A stretch of DNA of 24,625 bases, from assembly GCA_051656485.1 (NCBI GenBank), contig JBOGBZ010000175.1:1-24625 (forward strand). Reading direction: 5' to 3'. The notes beneath the pieces were generated by a model. The model had not been told where the DNA came from and ran no database searches. It saw only the letters and a list, made by a program, of their open reading frames with translations. A program made the position numbers and the translations under genes. Positions 1 to 8,209 of the stretch are shown in pieces; the stretch's first letter is position 1; each line of letters starts with the position of its first letter. This DNA comes from JBOFDK01 sp051656485. GTDB taxonomy: Bacteria; Bacillota; Clostridia; Lachnospirales; Cellulosilyticaceae.

Positions 1-2084
1 AGTTCAAGTAAACGCTTATAACCATAGTTAAAGTCATGGTTACCTGCTGCCATCGCATCATAACCTATAAGATTCATAACTTTTGTCATTGCTTCGCCTC
101 TTGTGGTAGTAACAAGTGGAATACCGTGCAATGTATCGCCTGCATCTAATAGTAGTACTTTATCTTTTCCATAGCTCTTTCTCATATCTTTTACATAGTT
201 GGCTACTTTTGCAAAGCCCATACCATCATTCTTACTTTCTTCTAACTTTGTATGACTATCATTAGTATGAAGAATAGCCATATAATCTGTATATGCTGGA
301 TGAAGCCCTTTAACGATAAGGTCTGCTTCTGTAACAGCACGTATATTATCTGTACGCCCATCTGCTGATTTTGGAATTTCAATCGTACCTGCATTTACTG
401 CATCTACTGCAAGTGCTCTAAGTTCTGGATTCCAATCTGCCCCTACTATCTTCCAGTTATGATCTGTAATAGGTACGATAGTACCTTGCTTTTCGATATA
501 CTCCCTAATGTAATTTCTAAGTGCTTTATCTGATTCAAAGTATGGTGTACCACTAAGAATCTTATCGCCACTTGGGCCTATACCACTATAACGATAATCA
601 TTAATAGCAAGTTTAAGTACTGCATCATCAGCTAATGGCTGACCCTTATACATCACATCTTTGATACGGCTACCTGCTGGCTGGCTCACGTCGATAGTGT
701 AGTCTACACCTTGGAACATATCATAAGCATACCCTCTGATATTTTGGTTAAAGCTTATGGTTAAATCTCCTGGCTTATAGGTGTTGTAGTAGGCTGCACT
801 CCACTCCATATAAGCTTTAAGTTCTTTACCTGTAACTTCTATACCTACTAATGTATTGGCATACTGATAGATATCGAATACATTGACATAGCTTAAGTCA
901 CCTTTAGGTAAGTTTGCACTTGGCTTAAAGAGTGCTGCCGCTGCTACATCTGCACCAGTCGCTTCAAGTTGTACTTGATTGATGAGGTCGATAACTGCTG
1001 TATCACGTATCTGTGCTTCTGGAATGCCTTTCACTTCTGCTTCTGGATGGAAGTCATCACTAGCTACACCAATTTTTTTCTCTAAGAATTTACGTGTCGC
1101 TGTATCTGCTTCTTTACCTACCGCTTCTGCTGTTGGGTCTGAAGCATAGTTCTTAAGGCTTTGTAATGTCGTGGTTTTTTCTACGACATCCCATGCCCCG
1201 CCTTTCTTATCAAGTGAGAGGTCGAACTGTACGACTTCTCTATCCTTGTAAGGTGCTGCTACTAAGACGCCATTAATGGTTTCATTAACTGTACTATGGT
1301 CATGCCCAAGTAAAAGTACATCGATATCTGGACACTTTTCCGCTATAAGTTTTGCTGCATCACTACCATCTGCTTCATGGCGAGACTCTAGTCCTGCGTG
1401 AGCAGTTGCTACGATGACATCTACTTTCTCTTCTTCTTTAAGTATCTTTACATATTTCTCTGCTTCATTTGCCATATGCTCAAAACTTAGCTCTTTGATA
1501 CCTTGTTTGTTGGCATCCCAGCGTGGTACAGAAGGCACTGTAAACCCTACGATACCGACTTTAACTCCAGCTACTTCTTTTACTACATAAGGCTTTACAA
1601 AACTTTCATCTCTCCCTTCCTTATAAATATTAGCAGCAAGCAGTGGAAACGTTGCTTCTTTTTCTAATTTTCTAATGAGATCTGTACCAAAGTTAAACTC
1701 ATGATTCCCTAGTGTCATACTATCGTATCCTATGTAATTCATCATGGCTATCACTGGATTGGGTTTACTTAAGTCTTTATTGTAAAGTTCATCTGTAAGG
1801 ATAGTCCCTTGAATGGTATCTCCGTTATCAATGACAAGTGTATTTGGATTTTCCTTTCTCACTTCATTGACTAATGTAGCAGTACGTGCAAATCCACTAT
1901 TTTCATAGTCCTTATTGGCTTCATAACTCCAACTCGTTAGATTTCCATGCATGTCACTCGTCCCTAGTATGGTTAACTTCATCTCATCAGGTGTTTGTGC
2001 TTGAATCTGAGTAGGCATAAGCATACTAAAACTTAATACAACTGCCGCCATACAACTCAGAAACTTTCTGGTTTTTCGCTTCAT
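1..2084 (-). CDS. Secreted tandem-domain nucleotide phosphoesterase, YfkN-like, 3' end cut by window edge
   Basis: My translation from 2084 gives about 694 residues that stay open to the edge. A Lys/Arg-rich start and hydrophobic stretch ending near AQA form a signal peptide of about 32 residues. The first calcineurin-like metallophosphatase domain shows TSDMHGN, DNGDTIQG, GNHEFNFG, TAHAGLE and LGHDHS, the metal-ligand motifs of the CpdB group (2',3'-cyclic nucleotide 2'-phosphodiesterase/3'-nucleotidase). A 5'-nucleotidase C-terminal domain follows. A second metallophosphatase domain then starts with HTNDSHT, DAGDTLHG and GNHDFNYG, closer to UshA-type 5'-nucleotidases. This CpdB-then-UshA order is that of Bacillus YfkN, a large exported enzyme that scavenges phosphate and nucleosides from extracellular nucleotides. 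An AAGGAGG site precedes the ATG. The missing end should hold the rest of domain two and possibly a cell-wall anchor. Confidence 0.9.
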   Translation of the reverse strand, partial: MKRKTRKFLSCMAAVVLSFSMLMPTQIQAQTPDEMKLTILGTSDMHGNLTSWSYEANKDYENSGFARTATLVNEVRKENPNTLVIDNGDTIQGTILTDELYNKDLSKPNPVIAMMNYIGYDSMTLGNHEFNFGTDLIRKLEKEATFPLLAANIYKEGRDESFVKPYVVKEVAGVKVGIVGFTVPSVPRWDANKQGIKELSFEHMANEAEKYVKILKEEEKVDVIVATAHAGLESRHEADGSDAAKLIAEKCPDIDVLLLGHDHSTVNETINGVLVAAPYKDREVVQFDLSLDKKGGAWDVVEKTTTLQSLKNYASDPTAEAVGKEADTATRKFLEKKIGVASDDFHPEAEVKGIPEAQIRDTAVIDLINQVQLEATGADVAAAALFKPSANLPKGDLSYVNVFDIYQYANTLVGIEVTGKELKAYMEWSAAYYNTYKPGDLTISFNQNIRGYAYDMFQGVDYTIDVSQPAGSRIKDVMYKGQPLADDAVLKLAINDYRYSGIGPSGDKILSGTPYFESDKALRNYIREYIEKQGTIVPITDHNWKIVGADWNPELRALAVDAVNAGTIEIPKSADGRTDNIRAVTEADLIVKGLHPAYTDYMAILHTNDSHTKLEESKNDGMGFAKVANYVKDMRKSYGKDKVLLLDAGDTLHGIPLVTTTRGEAMTKVMNLIGYDAMAAGNHDFNYGYKRLLE

Positions 2085-2193
2085 AGCAAACCTCCTTGAA
2101 TTTGGTAAAAGCCTTCTACGTTTACATATATATTCAAGAAGTCCTAAAAAAAGCACGTTTATTTCATTTAACAAATATTGTTTGTGCCCTTAA

Positions 2194-2222
2194 TTGCTTA
2201 TTTCCTACTATTTGGTTATAAT
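2194..2222 (+). promoter_or_regulatory. Probable sigma-A promoter of the 2269 gene
   Basis: TTGCTT (2194-2199) and a perfect TATAAT (2217-2222) are separated by 17 bases, about 46 bases upstream of the ATG at 2269. The spacing is ideal for a housekeeping promoter. The rest of the 2085-2268 divergent spacer shows nothing else I can name, apart from AT-rich sequence that must also hold the promoter of the minus-strand nucleotidase. Confidence 0.6.
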
Positions 2223-2268
2223 ATTAATAAACAGATTATGATTACTTACGATAAGGAGTATTTTAAAT

Positions 2269-2685
2269 ATGAAATTATATTCAAATACAGCCGCTCTTTC
2301 TGGCGAAGCTTTTGGACAAATGCTTGATACTTTCTACCCACTTTGTGATAAGGTAAGTATCTACTTCCCTAACGACGGTGAAGATGCTGTAATGACATTC
2401 AAAAATAAGTTTTTACAAGCTATTGAACTTTGTGAAATTGAAGATGAACTTTCTGTTCTTGAACCAAAAGAAGGTTTTAGTATGGTTATCGCTTCTATCG
2501 CACCTACTCATGTTCAAGCACTTCTTAAAGAAATCCATCCTTCTTTCCACTTAAGCTTTGGTCTTATCAAAGACGAAACACTTGTATTCTTCGTAGGTGA
2601 AGAAGGGGAAATTGCTATTGATGTAGACGATGCATCTGTCGTAGCTTCTGAAGTATTTAATCATTGTACTAAATTAGACGCATAA
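2269..2685 (+). CDS. Small acidic cytosolic protein of unknown function
   Basis: 138 residues, no signal peptide and no membrane segment. I do not recognise the family. The protein is acidic, with runs such as NDGEDA, EIEDE, GEEGEIAIDVDD, and has alternating hydrophobic strands in the middle and C-terminal half (FSMVIASIAP, ETLVFFVG) that suggest a small alpha/beta fold. AAGGAG lies 9-10 bases before the ATG and a clean promoter lies upstream. A strong hairpin terminator follows the stop, so it appears to be a single-gene transcription unit. It is bracketed by divergent and convergent neighbours, so context gives no functional hint. The gene itself is well supported by its signals and by regular codon use. 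Confidence 0.8.
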   Translation: MKLYSNTAALSGEAFGQMLDTFYPLCDKVSIYFPNDGEDAVMTFKNKFLQAIELCEIEDELSVLEPKEGFSMVIASIAPTHVQALLKEIHPSFHLSFGLIKDETLVFFVGEEGEIAIDVDDASVVASEVFNHCTKLDA

Positions 2686-2707
2686 TCAAGACTTGTATCT
2701 TAATAAA

Positions 2708-2742
2708 ACCTCTACCCTATTTGGTAGAGGTCTTTTATTTTT
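2708..2742. terminator. Bidirectional rho-independent terminator
   Basis: ACCTCTACC (2708-2716) pairs with GGTAGAGGT (2723-2731) over a 6-base loop, followed by a T-rich run and preceded by AAAA. It lies between the converging 2269 gene and the Ca2+-ATPase gene, so it can serve both. Confidence 0.85.
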
Positions 2743-2744
2743 CA

Positions 2745-5369
2745 TCATTTTCTCACGCTATTACCTATGCGCAAGACGAATTTAATGACTTCATTGACGA
2801 CAATAACCGATGAACTTACAAGCAAAATCTTAATCCATAGTTCTTGACTAAGTGGTACCGTATTAAAAAACTTCCCGATGTACTGTGTGCTCATGATCTG
2901 TAGTGTTGCAGTCAATCCAAGTATGATCAATACGAATTTGTTCTTGAAGAGATTAGGGAATATACTTGCAATGCCAAACTCTCTACAGTTAAGTGCATTG
3001 AACAGTACCGAAAATGCAAACAAACTAAAAAGCACTGTCTGCACTTCTGTTGCATGGCCTATACTTCTATTCGTAGCTCCAATAAAATTCCATTTCATTT
3101 GGGCAAAAAGTACACTCGTAACAAACAAACTATTAATCACAATTGTAACAACCATATATTTATTAATTATATGCTTATCTCTTGGGATAGGTTTCCGCTT
3201 CATCACCGCTTGTCTGACCGGCTCTAGCCCCAATGCAAGGGCTGGTGGCCCATCCATAATGATATTCATCCAAAGAAGATGAATCGTTGTAAAGGGCATC
3301 TCAAAGTCTAGTACCTGACTAAGAATAGCAATCAAAAATGCTATGATATTAACACTAAGTTGAAACTGAATAAATCTTTGAAAATTATTGTAGATACCTC
3401 TTCCCCACTTAATAGCATCTATAAGTGTATTGAAACTATCATCTACTAGAATGATATCTGCTGCATTTTTACTTACTTCTGTACCTGCAATTCCCATAGC
3501 TACTCCTACATCTGCTTTTGTAAGTGCTGGTGCATCATTAATGCCATCACCTGTCACAGCCACTATCTCTCCGTTTTTCTGTAAAGCTTGTACAATACGC
3601 ATCTTCGTTGTAGGTTTAGATCGTGCAATAATAGCGATATGGGCGATTTCCTTTTGTAATTGTTCATCCGTTAGTTTATCAATATAGCTGGCTTCTACGA
3701 TTTTCATACCACCATTTACTATACCCAATTCCTTTCCTATGGCTAGTGCTGTATAAAGATTATCTCCTGTAAGAATCTTCGTCTCAACGCCTGCTTCTCT
3801 AGCCTCTGCCACTGCATCCTTTACCCCTTCTCTCAAAGGGTCTTTAATGGCCACAAACCCACTGAAAACAAGTGGCTCATGGATGCCTCTCTCTATATTT
3901 ATACGACTTCCTAGCTGAAATGTATTGTATCCAAAAGCAATGACGCGCATCGCCTCTCCTTGCATCAGCTGGATCTCTCTTAATATTTCTCGCTTACGTT
4001 GTTCTGTTAAACTACGTTTTTCTCGTCCTACTACTTCATAGAGACATTGCCCAAGTATAACTTCTGGTGCACCTTTAGAAAGCATCATGTATTGATTGTT
4101 TTCCCTAATCAGCGTTGCCATATATTTATTTTCTGATGAGAAAGGAAGTTGGGATACAATGTCTGCTGCTTGTCTGGCTTTTTCATAATCAAAATTTTTC
4201 GCATATGAAAGGAGCGCACACTCCGTAGCACTGCCTATATAAAACTCTTGTTTTCCCTTATATTCGATATGCGCCGTTGTATTAATCATAAAATTATTTA
4301 ATAAGTAAGGAAATGCACCTAACTCATTAGCATTTATGTATCGCCCTTCATGATAAACCTTTTCTACACGCATTTTATTTTGCGTAAGGGTACCCGTTTT
4401 ATCACTACAAATAACACTTACTGAACCGATAGTCTCACACGCTTCTTTCTTACGAATGAGGACATTAATTTTTGCCATTTGTTTCATAGTGATTGCCAGC
4501 GTAATATTGATAATCGTTGGTAAGCCTTCTGGTACTGCCGCTATAATAAGTGCTACACATACAATAAAGGCTGTCTTAATGCTTGGGAAAAGCATCAAAG
4601 CCTCCTGCATACTTCTTATTCCGCCACTCTCTTTAATAATCTGAGCAATCATATAGATAAAAAGCATCGTTGCCACAGCTGTTGATATTTTAGAAATACC
4701 ACTTCCTAGTTTCCCCATCTTAATCTGTAAAGGTGTATCTTCATCCTGCTCACCTAGTTCTTGAGCGATATATCCCATCTCGGTCTCATCACCTATTTTT
4801 GTAATTTCTACAACTGCACTTCCATATGCGACGAGTGTTCCCCCATATACAGCGTCCTTCACCCGCTTACCTACTTCTTTTGATTCGCCTGTAAGCATGT
4901 CCTCTCTAAGTTTAATCTCTCTTGTTTGTACAACATAGCCATCAGCGGGCACCTTATCTCCACTTTCTAGCAACACCAAATCGCCTGGTACAACTTCAGC
5001 TTTATGTATAAGGCCTGTCCTACCTTCCCGTATAACTTTAACTTGAATATCATCAGTCATTTGAGTAAGTGCTTCTGCCGCCTTTTTGGATCTATTCTCT
5101 GTAACAATACCAATGCTTACACCGATAAGTACTGCAATACAGATACCGATTGCATCATGGTATTCTCTTATAAGTAAGCTAATCCCTGCAGCAATTAAAA
5201 GAATAATGATTAGTTGCTCGCTTAAAGCCTCCTTAATTTCATGCAGCATACTTGGTGCTTTTGTTTGGGTAAATTCATTAGCGCCGTATTTTAATTGCCT
5301 CTTTCGTACTTCCTTCAATGTTAATCCTTCGTATTTTTCCTCTTGAATCTTTTTTTGAATCTCACTCAT
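2745..5369 (-). CDS. Calcium-transporting P-type ATPase (P2 type, PMCA-like)
   Basis: 874 residues, the usual length for bacterial Ca2+ ATPases. It pumps Ca2+ out of the cytosol using ATP. Visible in order: cation-ATPase N domain (1-60), actuator loop with LTGES (159-163), TM4 with PEGLP (280-284), phosphorylation site DKTGTLT (Asp323), GDGINDAP hinge near 607-614, and C-terminal transmembrane domain. In TM5 the segment FQLSVNIIAF has Asn but no Glu at the place of the SERCA site-I Glu, and TM6 reads NIIMDGPPALALGLEP. This resembles plasma-membrane pumps with one Ca2+ site (site II), so one ion per ATP is likely; that is inference. Its ATG overlaps the stop of the upstream XRE gene in an ATGA, indicating translational coupling. 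Mn2+ as an additional substrate cannot be excluded. Confidence 0.92.
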   Translation of the reverse strand: MSEIQKKIQEEKYEGLTLKEVRKRQLKYGANEFTQTKAPSMLHEIKEALSEQLIIILLIAAGISLLIREYHDAIGICIAVLIGVSIGIVTENRSKKAAEALTQMTDDIQVKVIREGRTGLIHKAEVVPGDLVLLESGDKVPADGYVVQTREIKLREDMLTGESKEVGKRVKDAVYGGTLVAYGSAVVEITKIGDETEMGYIAQELGEQDEDTPLQIKMGKLGSGISKISTAVATMLFIYMIAQIIKESGGIRSMQEALMLFPSIKTAFIVCVALIIAAVPEGLPTIINITLAITMKQMAKINVLIRKKEACETIGSVSVICSDKTGTLTQNKMRVEKVYHEGRYINANELGAFPYLLNNFMINTTAHIEYKGKQEFYIGSATECALLSYAKNFDYEKARQAADIVSQLPFSSENKYMATLIRENNQYMMLSKGAPEVILGQCLYEVVGREKRSLTEQRKREILREIQLMQGEAMRVIAFGYNTFQLGSRINIERGIHEPLVFSGFVAIKDPLREGVKDAVAEAREAGVETKILTGDNLYTALAIGKELGIVNGGMKIVEASYIDKLTDEQLQKEIAHIAIIARSKPTTKMRIVQALQKNGEIVAVTGDGINDAPALTKADVGVAMGIAGTEVSKNAADIILVDDSFNTLIDAIKWGRGIYNNFQRFIQFQLSVNIIAFLIAILSQVLDFEMPFTTIHLLWMNIIMDGPPALALGLEPVRQAVMKRKPIPRDKHIINKYMVVTIVINSLFVTSVLFAQMKWNFIGATNRSIGHATEVQTVLFSLFAFSVLFNALNCREFGIASIFPNLFKNKFVLIILGLTATLQIMSTQYIGKFFNTVPLSQELWIKILLVSSSVIVVNEVIKFVLRIGNSVRK

Positions 5370-6022
5370 ACATAATGGTTCCTTTCTATTTTTGAACTAA
5401 TCATTTGGATTGCAATCACATCATCTATAAATCCTAGTGGAAACAAAAAATCCGGTATCACATCAGGCGATACAATAAAATATATAAGGGCGCTCCCAAT
5501 TAGAATCATAGCTGTTAGTGGAATATCTACTTGTGAGAATTGATTATAAAGCTTTTTTAGCAAGTCAATCATAGGCCCTATCTGTCCCACACTACTTAGC
5601 TTATTTTCAAAGTTATTTATAACCATTTCCTTTCCCTCGGGAAGCTGTATATATTGACCATATTTATCTAACTCACGTTCAATATCTATCCTGACATCTT
5701 CATTTTCTAAAGACGTACATATATTAAAAATATCTTGATTATCAACACTACTTTCTGTTACAAACTTATTGAGATGAGTAGTATGTTTATTTGATTCAAA
5801 GGGCATTTCATACCCCATTTCGATTAATAACTCTTGGAAGGGTACCTCCAATGCTTTCGAAAGTTTTTTAAGATGCTTGATATTTGGCTTTTGCTTATTG
5901 TTTATAAACCTAGATAACGTAGACACATCGATTCCCACTTCTTTACTCAGCTGTCTCAATGAGATGCCTTTTGCTTTTACTTTTTCTTTAAGTTTTAATC
6001 CAATGTCCCTTTCTTCCATCAT
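5366..6022 (-). CDS. XRE-family regulator fused to a DUF1232 membrane segment
   Basis: 218 residues. The N-terminal helix-turn-helix lies at about 7-65 (GISLRQLSKEVGIDVSTLS, then a recognition helix and PNIKHLKKLS). A helical linker follows. A hydrophobic C-terminal segment carries SPDVIPDFLFPLGFIDDV, the signature of the YkvA/DUF1232 domain, whose function is unknown. The regulator may therefore sit at or touch the membrane. GGAGGAG precedes the start; the first two codons are both ATG and either could be used. The stop overlaps the Ca2+-ATPase start by four bases, so the two proteins are co-translated. It may control the ATPase operon or the divergent ytaF-like gene through the inverted repeat at 6077-6119, or respond to membrane or cation state; this is inference. 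Confidence 0.85.
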   Translation of the reverse strand: MMEERDIGLKLKEKVKAKGISLRQLSKEVGIDVSTLSRFINNKQKPNIKHLKKLSKALEVPFQELLIEMGYEMPFESNKHTTHLNKFVTESSVDNQDIFNICTSLENEDVRIDIERELDKYGQYIQLPEGKEMVINNFENKLSSVGQIGPMIDLLKKLYNQFSQVDIPLTAMILIGSALIYFIVSPDVIPDFLFPLGFIDDVIAIQMISSKIERNHYV

Positions 6023-6076
6023 TCTTCTCCTCCTAGTGCCCTAATCTTTATTACACTATATGCTGGACAAACTTAA

Positions 6077-6119
6077 AAAATGCAAAAGTGTTGCTGATTT
6101 TTCAACACTTTTGCATTTT
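6077..6119. promoter_or_regulatory. 17-bp perfect inverted repeat between divergent genes
   Basis: Each arm is 17 bases (6077-6093 and 6103-6119), AAAATGCAAAAGTGTTG and its exact complement, with a 9-base spacer. It lies 55 bases upstream of the XRE gene and 62 bases upstream of the ytaF-like gene. Both neighbours point away from it, so no transcript needs terminating here. It could be an operator for the XRE protein, a leader hairpin, or a relic terminator. Confidence 0.7.
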
Positions 6120-6181
6120 CAGTATCAGGTCATTTCTTTATTACATACAATGTATAAAAATCACTCAAAGGAATGATGCCT

Positions 6182-6802
6182 ATGTTACAAATAATATTAA
6201 TCGTTTTCTCCCTCTCCCTTGATGCCTTAGTCATAAGTTTTGCCTATGGCACAAATAAAATTAAGATGGCGCCTTTGTGCCAAATGGTTATTGCTTTCAT
6301 CTCCTCTATCGTTCTTCTTGTTTCCATGTTTATTGGCGATATCCTTCAACACTTTATTCCTCCGATAGTTACCCTTTGCATCTGCGTAGCCCTTCTATCA
6401 TTTTTAGGTATGCTACGCCTTATCGAACCGCTTCTCAAAAAATACTTGCGACTACGCCCTAAACATGCGAAAGAAATCAACTGTACTTTCTTAGGCATCG
6501 AACTTAGCTTACGTGCGAAGCTTCCCTTAGAAACAAAGGACAAATCTTATCAATCTCTTACCCTAAAAGAATCCTTCTTTCTCGGCTGTGCAGTTTCCCT
6601 CGATAGTATTGCCCTAGGAATCGGTATGGGATTTATTGACCTTCATGGTATGACCATTTTTCTTATTTCCTTTTTTATCAATATCTTGCTCATTGCTTTT
6701 GGTAACTTTATAGGCCATCAATTAACTAAAAAAACAAATCTCGAACTCGGTTGGTTAAGTGGTGTCATTCTTATCCTTTTAGCACTTAGTAAGATTACTT
6801 AA
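6182..6802 (+). CDS. ytaF: YtaF/MntP-family sporulation membrane protein
   Basis: About 206 residues with six predicted membrane segments arranged as two related halves. Each half carries the family signature: SLDALVISFAYG near the N terminus and SLDSIALGIGMGF in the second half. The Asp residues are the conserved membrane-buried acids of the MntP/YtaF group. MntP proteins export Mn2+. YtaF proteins of spore formers are annotated as sporulation membrane proteins, and their transport substrate is not established. Three in-frame ATGs exist (6173, 6176, 6182). AAAGG at 6167-6171 lies only 1 base from the first and 10 from the third, so I choose 6182. The central linker is charged and long, as in YtaF rather than MntP. 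It is divergent from the Ca2+-ATPase operon. Confidence 0.82.
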   Translation: MLQIILIVFSLSLDALVISFAYGTNKIKMAPLCQMVIAFISSIVLLVSMFIGDILQHFIPPIVTLCICVALLSFLGMLRLIEPLLKKYLRLRPKHAKEINCTFLGIELSLRAKLPLETKDKSYQSLTLKESFFLGCAVSLDSIALGIGMGFIDLHGMTIFLISFFINILLIAFGNFIGHQLTKKTNLELGWLSGVILILLALSKIT

Positions 6803-6840
6803 ACCTCCTAAGCTTCCGCTCTCATTAAATGCAGTGCATA

Positions 6841-6879
6841 AAAATAAAGCCTTTACCGTATCGGTAAAGGCTTTATTTT
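6841..6879. terminator. Bidirectional rho-independent terminator
   Basis: An 18-bp perfect stem, with arms at 6841-6858 and 6862-6879 and a 3-base loop, has A-rich and T-rich ends on both strands. It separates the converging ytaF-like gene and the minus-strand membrane protein gene; the stop codon of the latter lies inside the right arm. Confidence 0.9.
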
Positions 6880-7244
6880 TTCATAAGTTCTTTTAGATTT
6901 TTAATGCCTCTCGTGAGGAAGAATCCTGCCAATTCAATGACGCATAGTACACCGAAAAGCTGGACGTTATGGAAAAGTAGATTCACAAACATCAACAGTG
7001 CCATCAGTAAACTAATCGTAAAGAATAAAAATACTTTACTTTCTTTGATACTCTCTAAAAGCTCGTCCAAGAAAGTCTCCTCAAAAATATAGATGCATAC
7101 TATATTTTCAATGATGACAATGGCACCAAATAATAAAGGTACACGTGCAAATAGAATCTCATATGCCGGTATAATAGTAAGTAAATAAATACTTGCCCAT
7201 ATCGCCAAGTGCTTAGGGTTAATATCATATTTTTCTCTGAACAT
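6873..7244 (-). CDS. Small four-helix membrane protein of unknown function
   Basis: 123 residues from the ATG at 7244; a GTG one codon upstream (7247) is possible but sits too close to the GGGAG site. Four hydrophobic segments are visible, at about 15-32, 36-54, 70-89 and 91-111, with a short acidic loop (EETFLDELLESIKESK) between the second and third. The C terminus is basic (IKNLKELMKK). I do not recognise the family. It starts 15 bases after the rsmI stop codon and is probably cotranscribed with it. Its own stop is embedded in the terminator that follows, which makes it the last gene of the unit. Confidence 0.75.
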   Translation of the reverse strand: MFREKYDINPKHLAIWASIYLLTIIPAYEILFARVPLLFGAIVIIENIVCIYIFEETFLDELLESIKESKVFLFFTISLLMALLMFVNLLFHNVQLFGVLCVIELAGFFLTRGIKNLKELMKK

Positions 7245-7259
7245 CACTATCTCCCTATC

Positions 7260-8105
7260 TTATACGTGTAAGTAGGCATAAATATCACGCTTCGTTACAC
7301 CTCTATCTTTTGCTACTTGCTTCATAGCATCCTTTTCTTTCATGCCTTTGTCTAGATAAAGTTTCATATGGTCATCAATGGTAAGCTTCTCCCAGCTTTC
7401 TTTATCTTCTTCTTGAAGTTCTTTTATATCGCGTCCTGCAAGTACAAGCACATACTCTCCTCTTGGTTCTTCCACCTCATAGTAAGTAATGGCTTCACTT
7501 AATGTCATCTTCAGGACTGTTTCGTATTTCTTAGTGAGTTCTTTAGTAACAGTAATGCTACGATCACCTAATTCTTTATAGAGGGTTTCTAAAGTCTTCT
7601 TCAAGCGATGTGGTGCCTCGTAAAGAATAGTGGTGCGTGTCTCTTTTTTAAGGTTCTCTAGGGTAAATTGGCGTTCTTTTTTATCGGTAGATAAGAAACC
7701 TTCAAATACGAAACGTCTCGTACTTTGACCTGAGATGATAAGAGCAGTAATACCCGCTACTGCTCCTGGTGCACTGGTTACCGTGATGCCTTCTTCAAGT
7801 GCTAACTTTACTAAGTCTTCTCCTGGGTCTGAAATCCCTGGTGTACCTGCATCCGTTACAAGAGTAATATGAAGTCCTTGCTTAAGTAAGCGTATAAGCT
7901 CTGGACCTTTCTCTATTTTATTGTGTTCATGATAGCTAATAAGCTTCGTGTGTATATCAAAGTGGTTGAGCAGCTTCTTTGTGTGTCTGGTATCTTCTGC
8001 TGCTATGTAATCAGCTTCTTGTAGCGCTCTAACCCCTCTATATGTCATATCCTCTAGATTACCTATAGGTGTTGCACATAAGGTCAGTATCCCGTAATCT
8101 GTCAT
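7260..8105 (-). CDS. rsmI: 16S rRNA (cytidine(1402)-2'-O)-methyltransferase
   Basis: 281 residues. It transfers a methyl group from S-adenosylmethionine to the 2'-O of C1402 in the 16S rRNA decoding site. The tetrapyrrole-methylase-type fold shows ATPIGNLED (11-19), AEDTRHTKK (36-44), YHEHN (58-62) and DAGTPGISDPG (85-95), all RsmI hallmarks. The C-terminal tail (DRGVTKRDIYAYL) is the small helix-turn-helix-like extension. An open frame extends 16 codons further upstream, but AAGGAG lies directly before the internal ATG at 8105, so I place the start there. In Bacillus, rsmI (yabC) follows yabB in the holB-yaaT cluster. Here those genes lie about 3 kb upstream on the same strand, with ndk and LysR/OadB genes in between. 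Confidence 0.95.
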   Translation of the reverse strand: MTDYGILTLCATPIGNLEDMTYRGVRALQEADYIAAEDTRHTKKLLNHFDIHTKLISYHEHNKIEKGPELIRLLKQGLHITLVTDAGTPGISDPGEDLVKLALEEGITVTSAPGAVAGITALIISGQSTRRFVFEGFLSTDKKERQFTLENLKKETRTTILYEAPHRLKKTLETLYKELGDRSITVTKELTKKYETVLKMTLSEAITYYEVEEPRGEYVLVLAGRDIKELQEEDKESWEKLTIDDHMKLYLDKGMKEKDAMKQVAKDRGVTKRDIYAYLHV

Positions 8106-8145
8106 AACTTTCTCCTTCGCCTTCGTACTTAGTCTCTCTATTAAA

Positions 8146-8187
8146 AATACCACATATCCTTTTAAATTTGTAGGTATATGTGGTATT
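8146..8187 (-). terminator. Rho-independent terminator of the LysR gene
   Basis: On the minus strand AATACCACATAT pairs with ATATGTGGTATT (8176-8187 with 8146-8157), with three more pairs after a one-base bulge, followed by TTTTTAA. It lies between the LysR stop and rsmI, only about 40 bases before the rsmI start, so any rsmI promoter must overlap it or depend on read-through. Confidence 0.75.
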
Positions 8188-8209
8188 CTGTCATATAATT
8201 TATAAAATA

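Noticed and set aside
2878..5346. Four plus-strand open frames opposite the Ca2+-ATPase gene
   Set aside because: They are short, lack ribosome binding sites, and lie wholly opposite a gene with strong family motifs; they are shadow frames.
6023..6181. yybP-ykoY (Mn2+) riboswitch upstream of the MntP/YtaF-type gene or the P-type ATPase
   Set aside because: I looked for the conserved loop sequences of this riboswitch class and did not see them; only the simple 17-bp inverted repeat is present.
8106..8153. Longer N terminus for RsmI
   Set aside because: The additional 16 codons are not family-like and overlap the LysR terminator; AAGGAG precedes the ATG at 8105.
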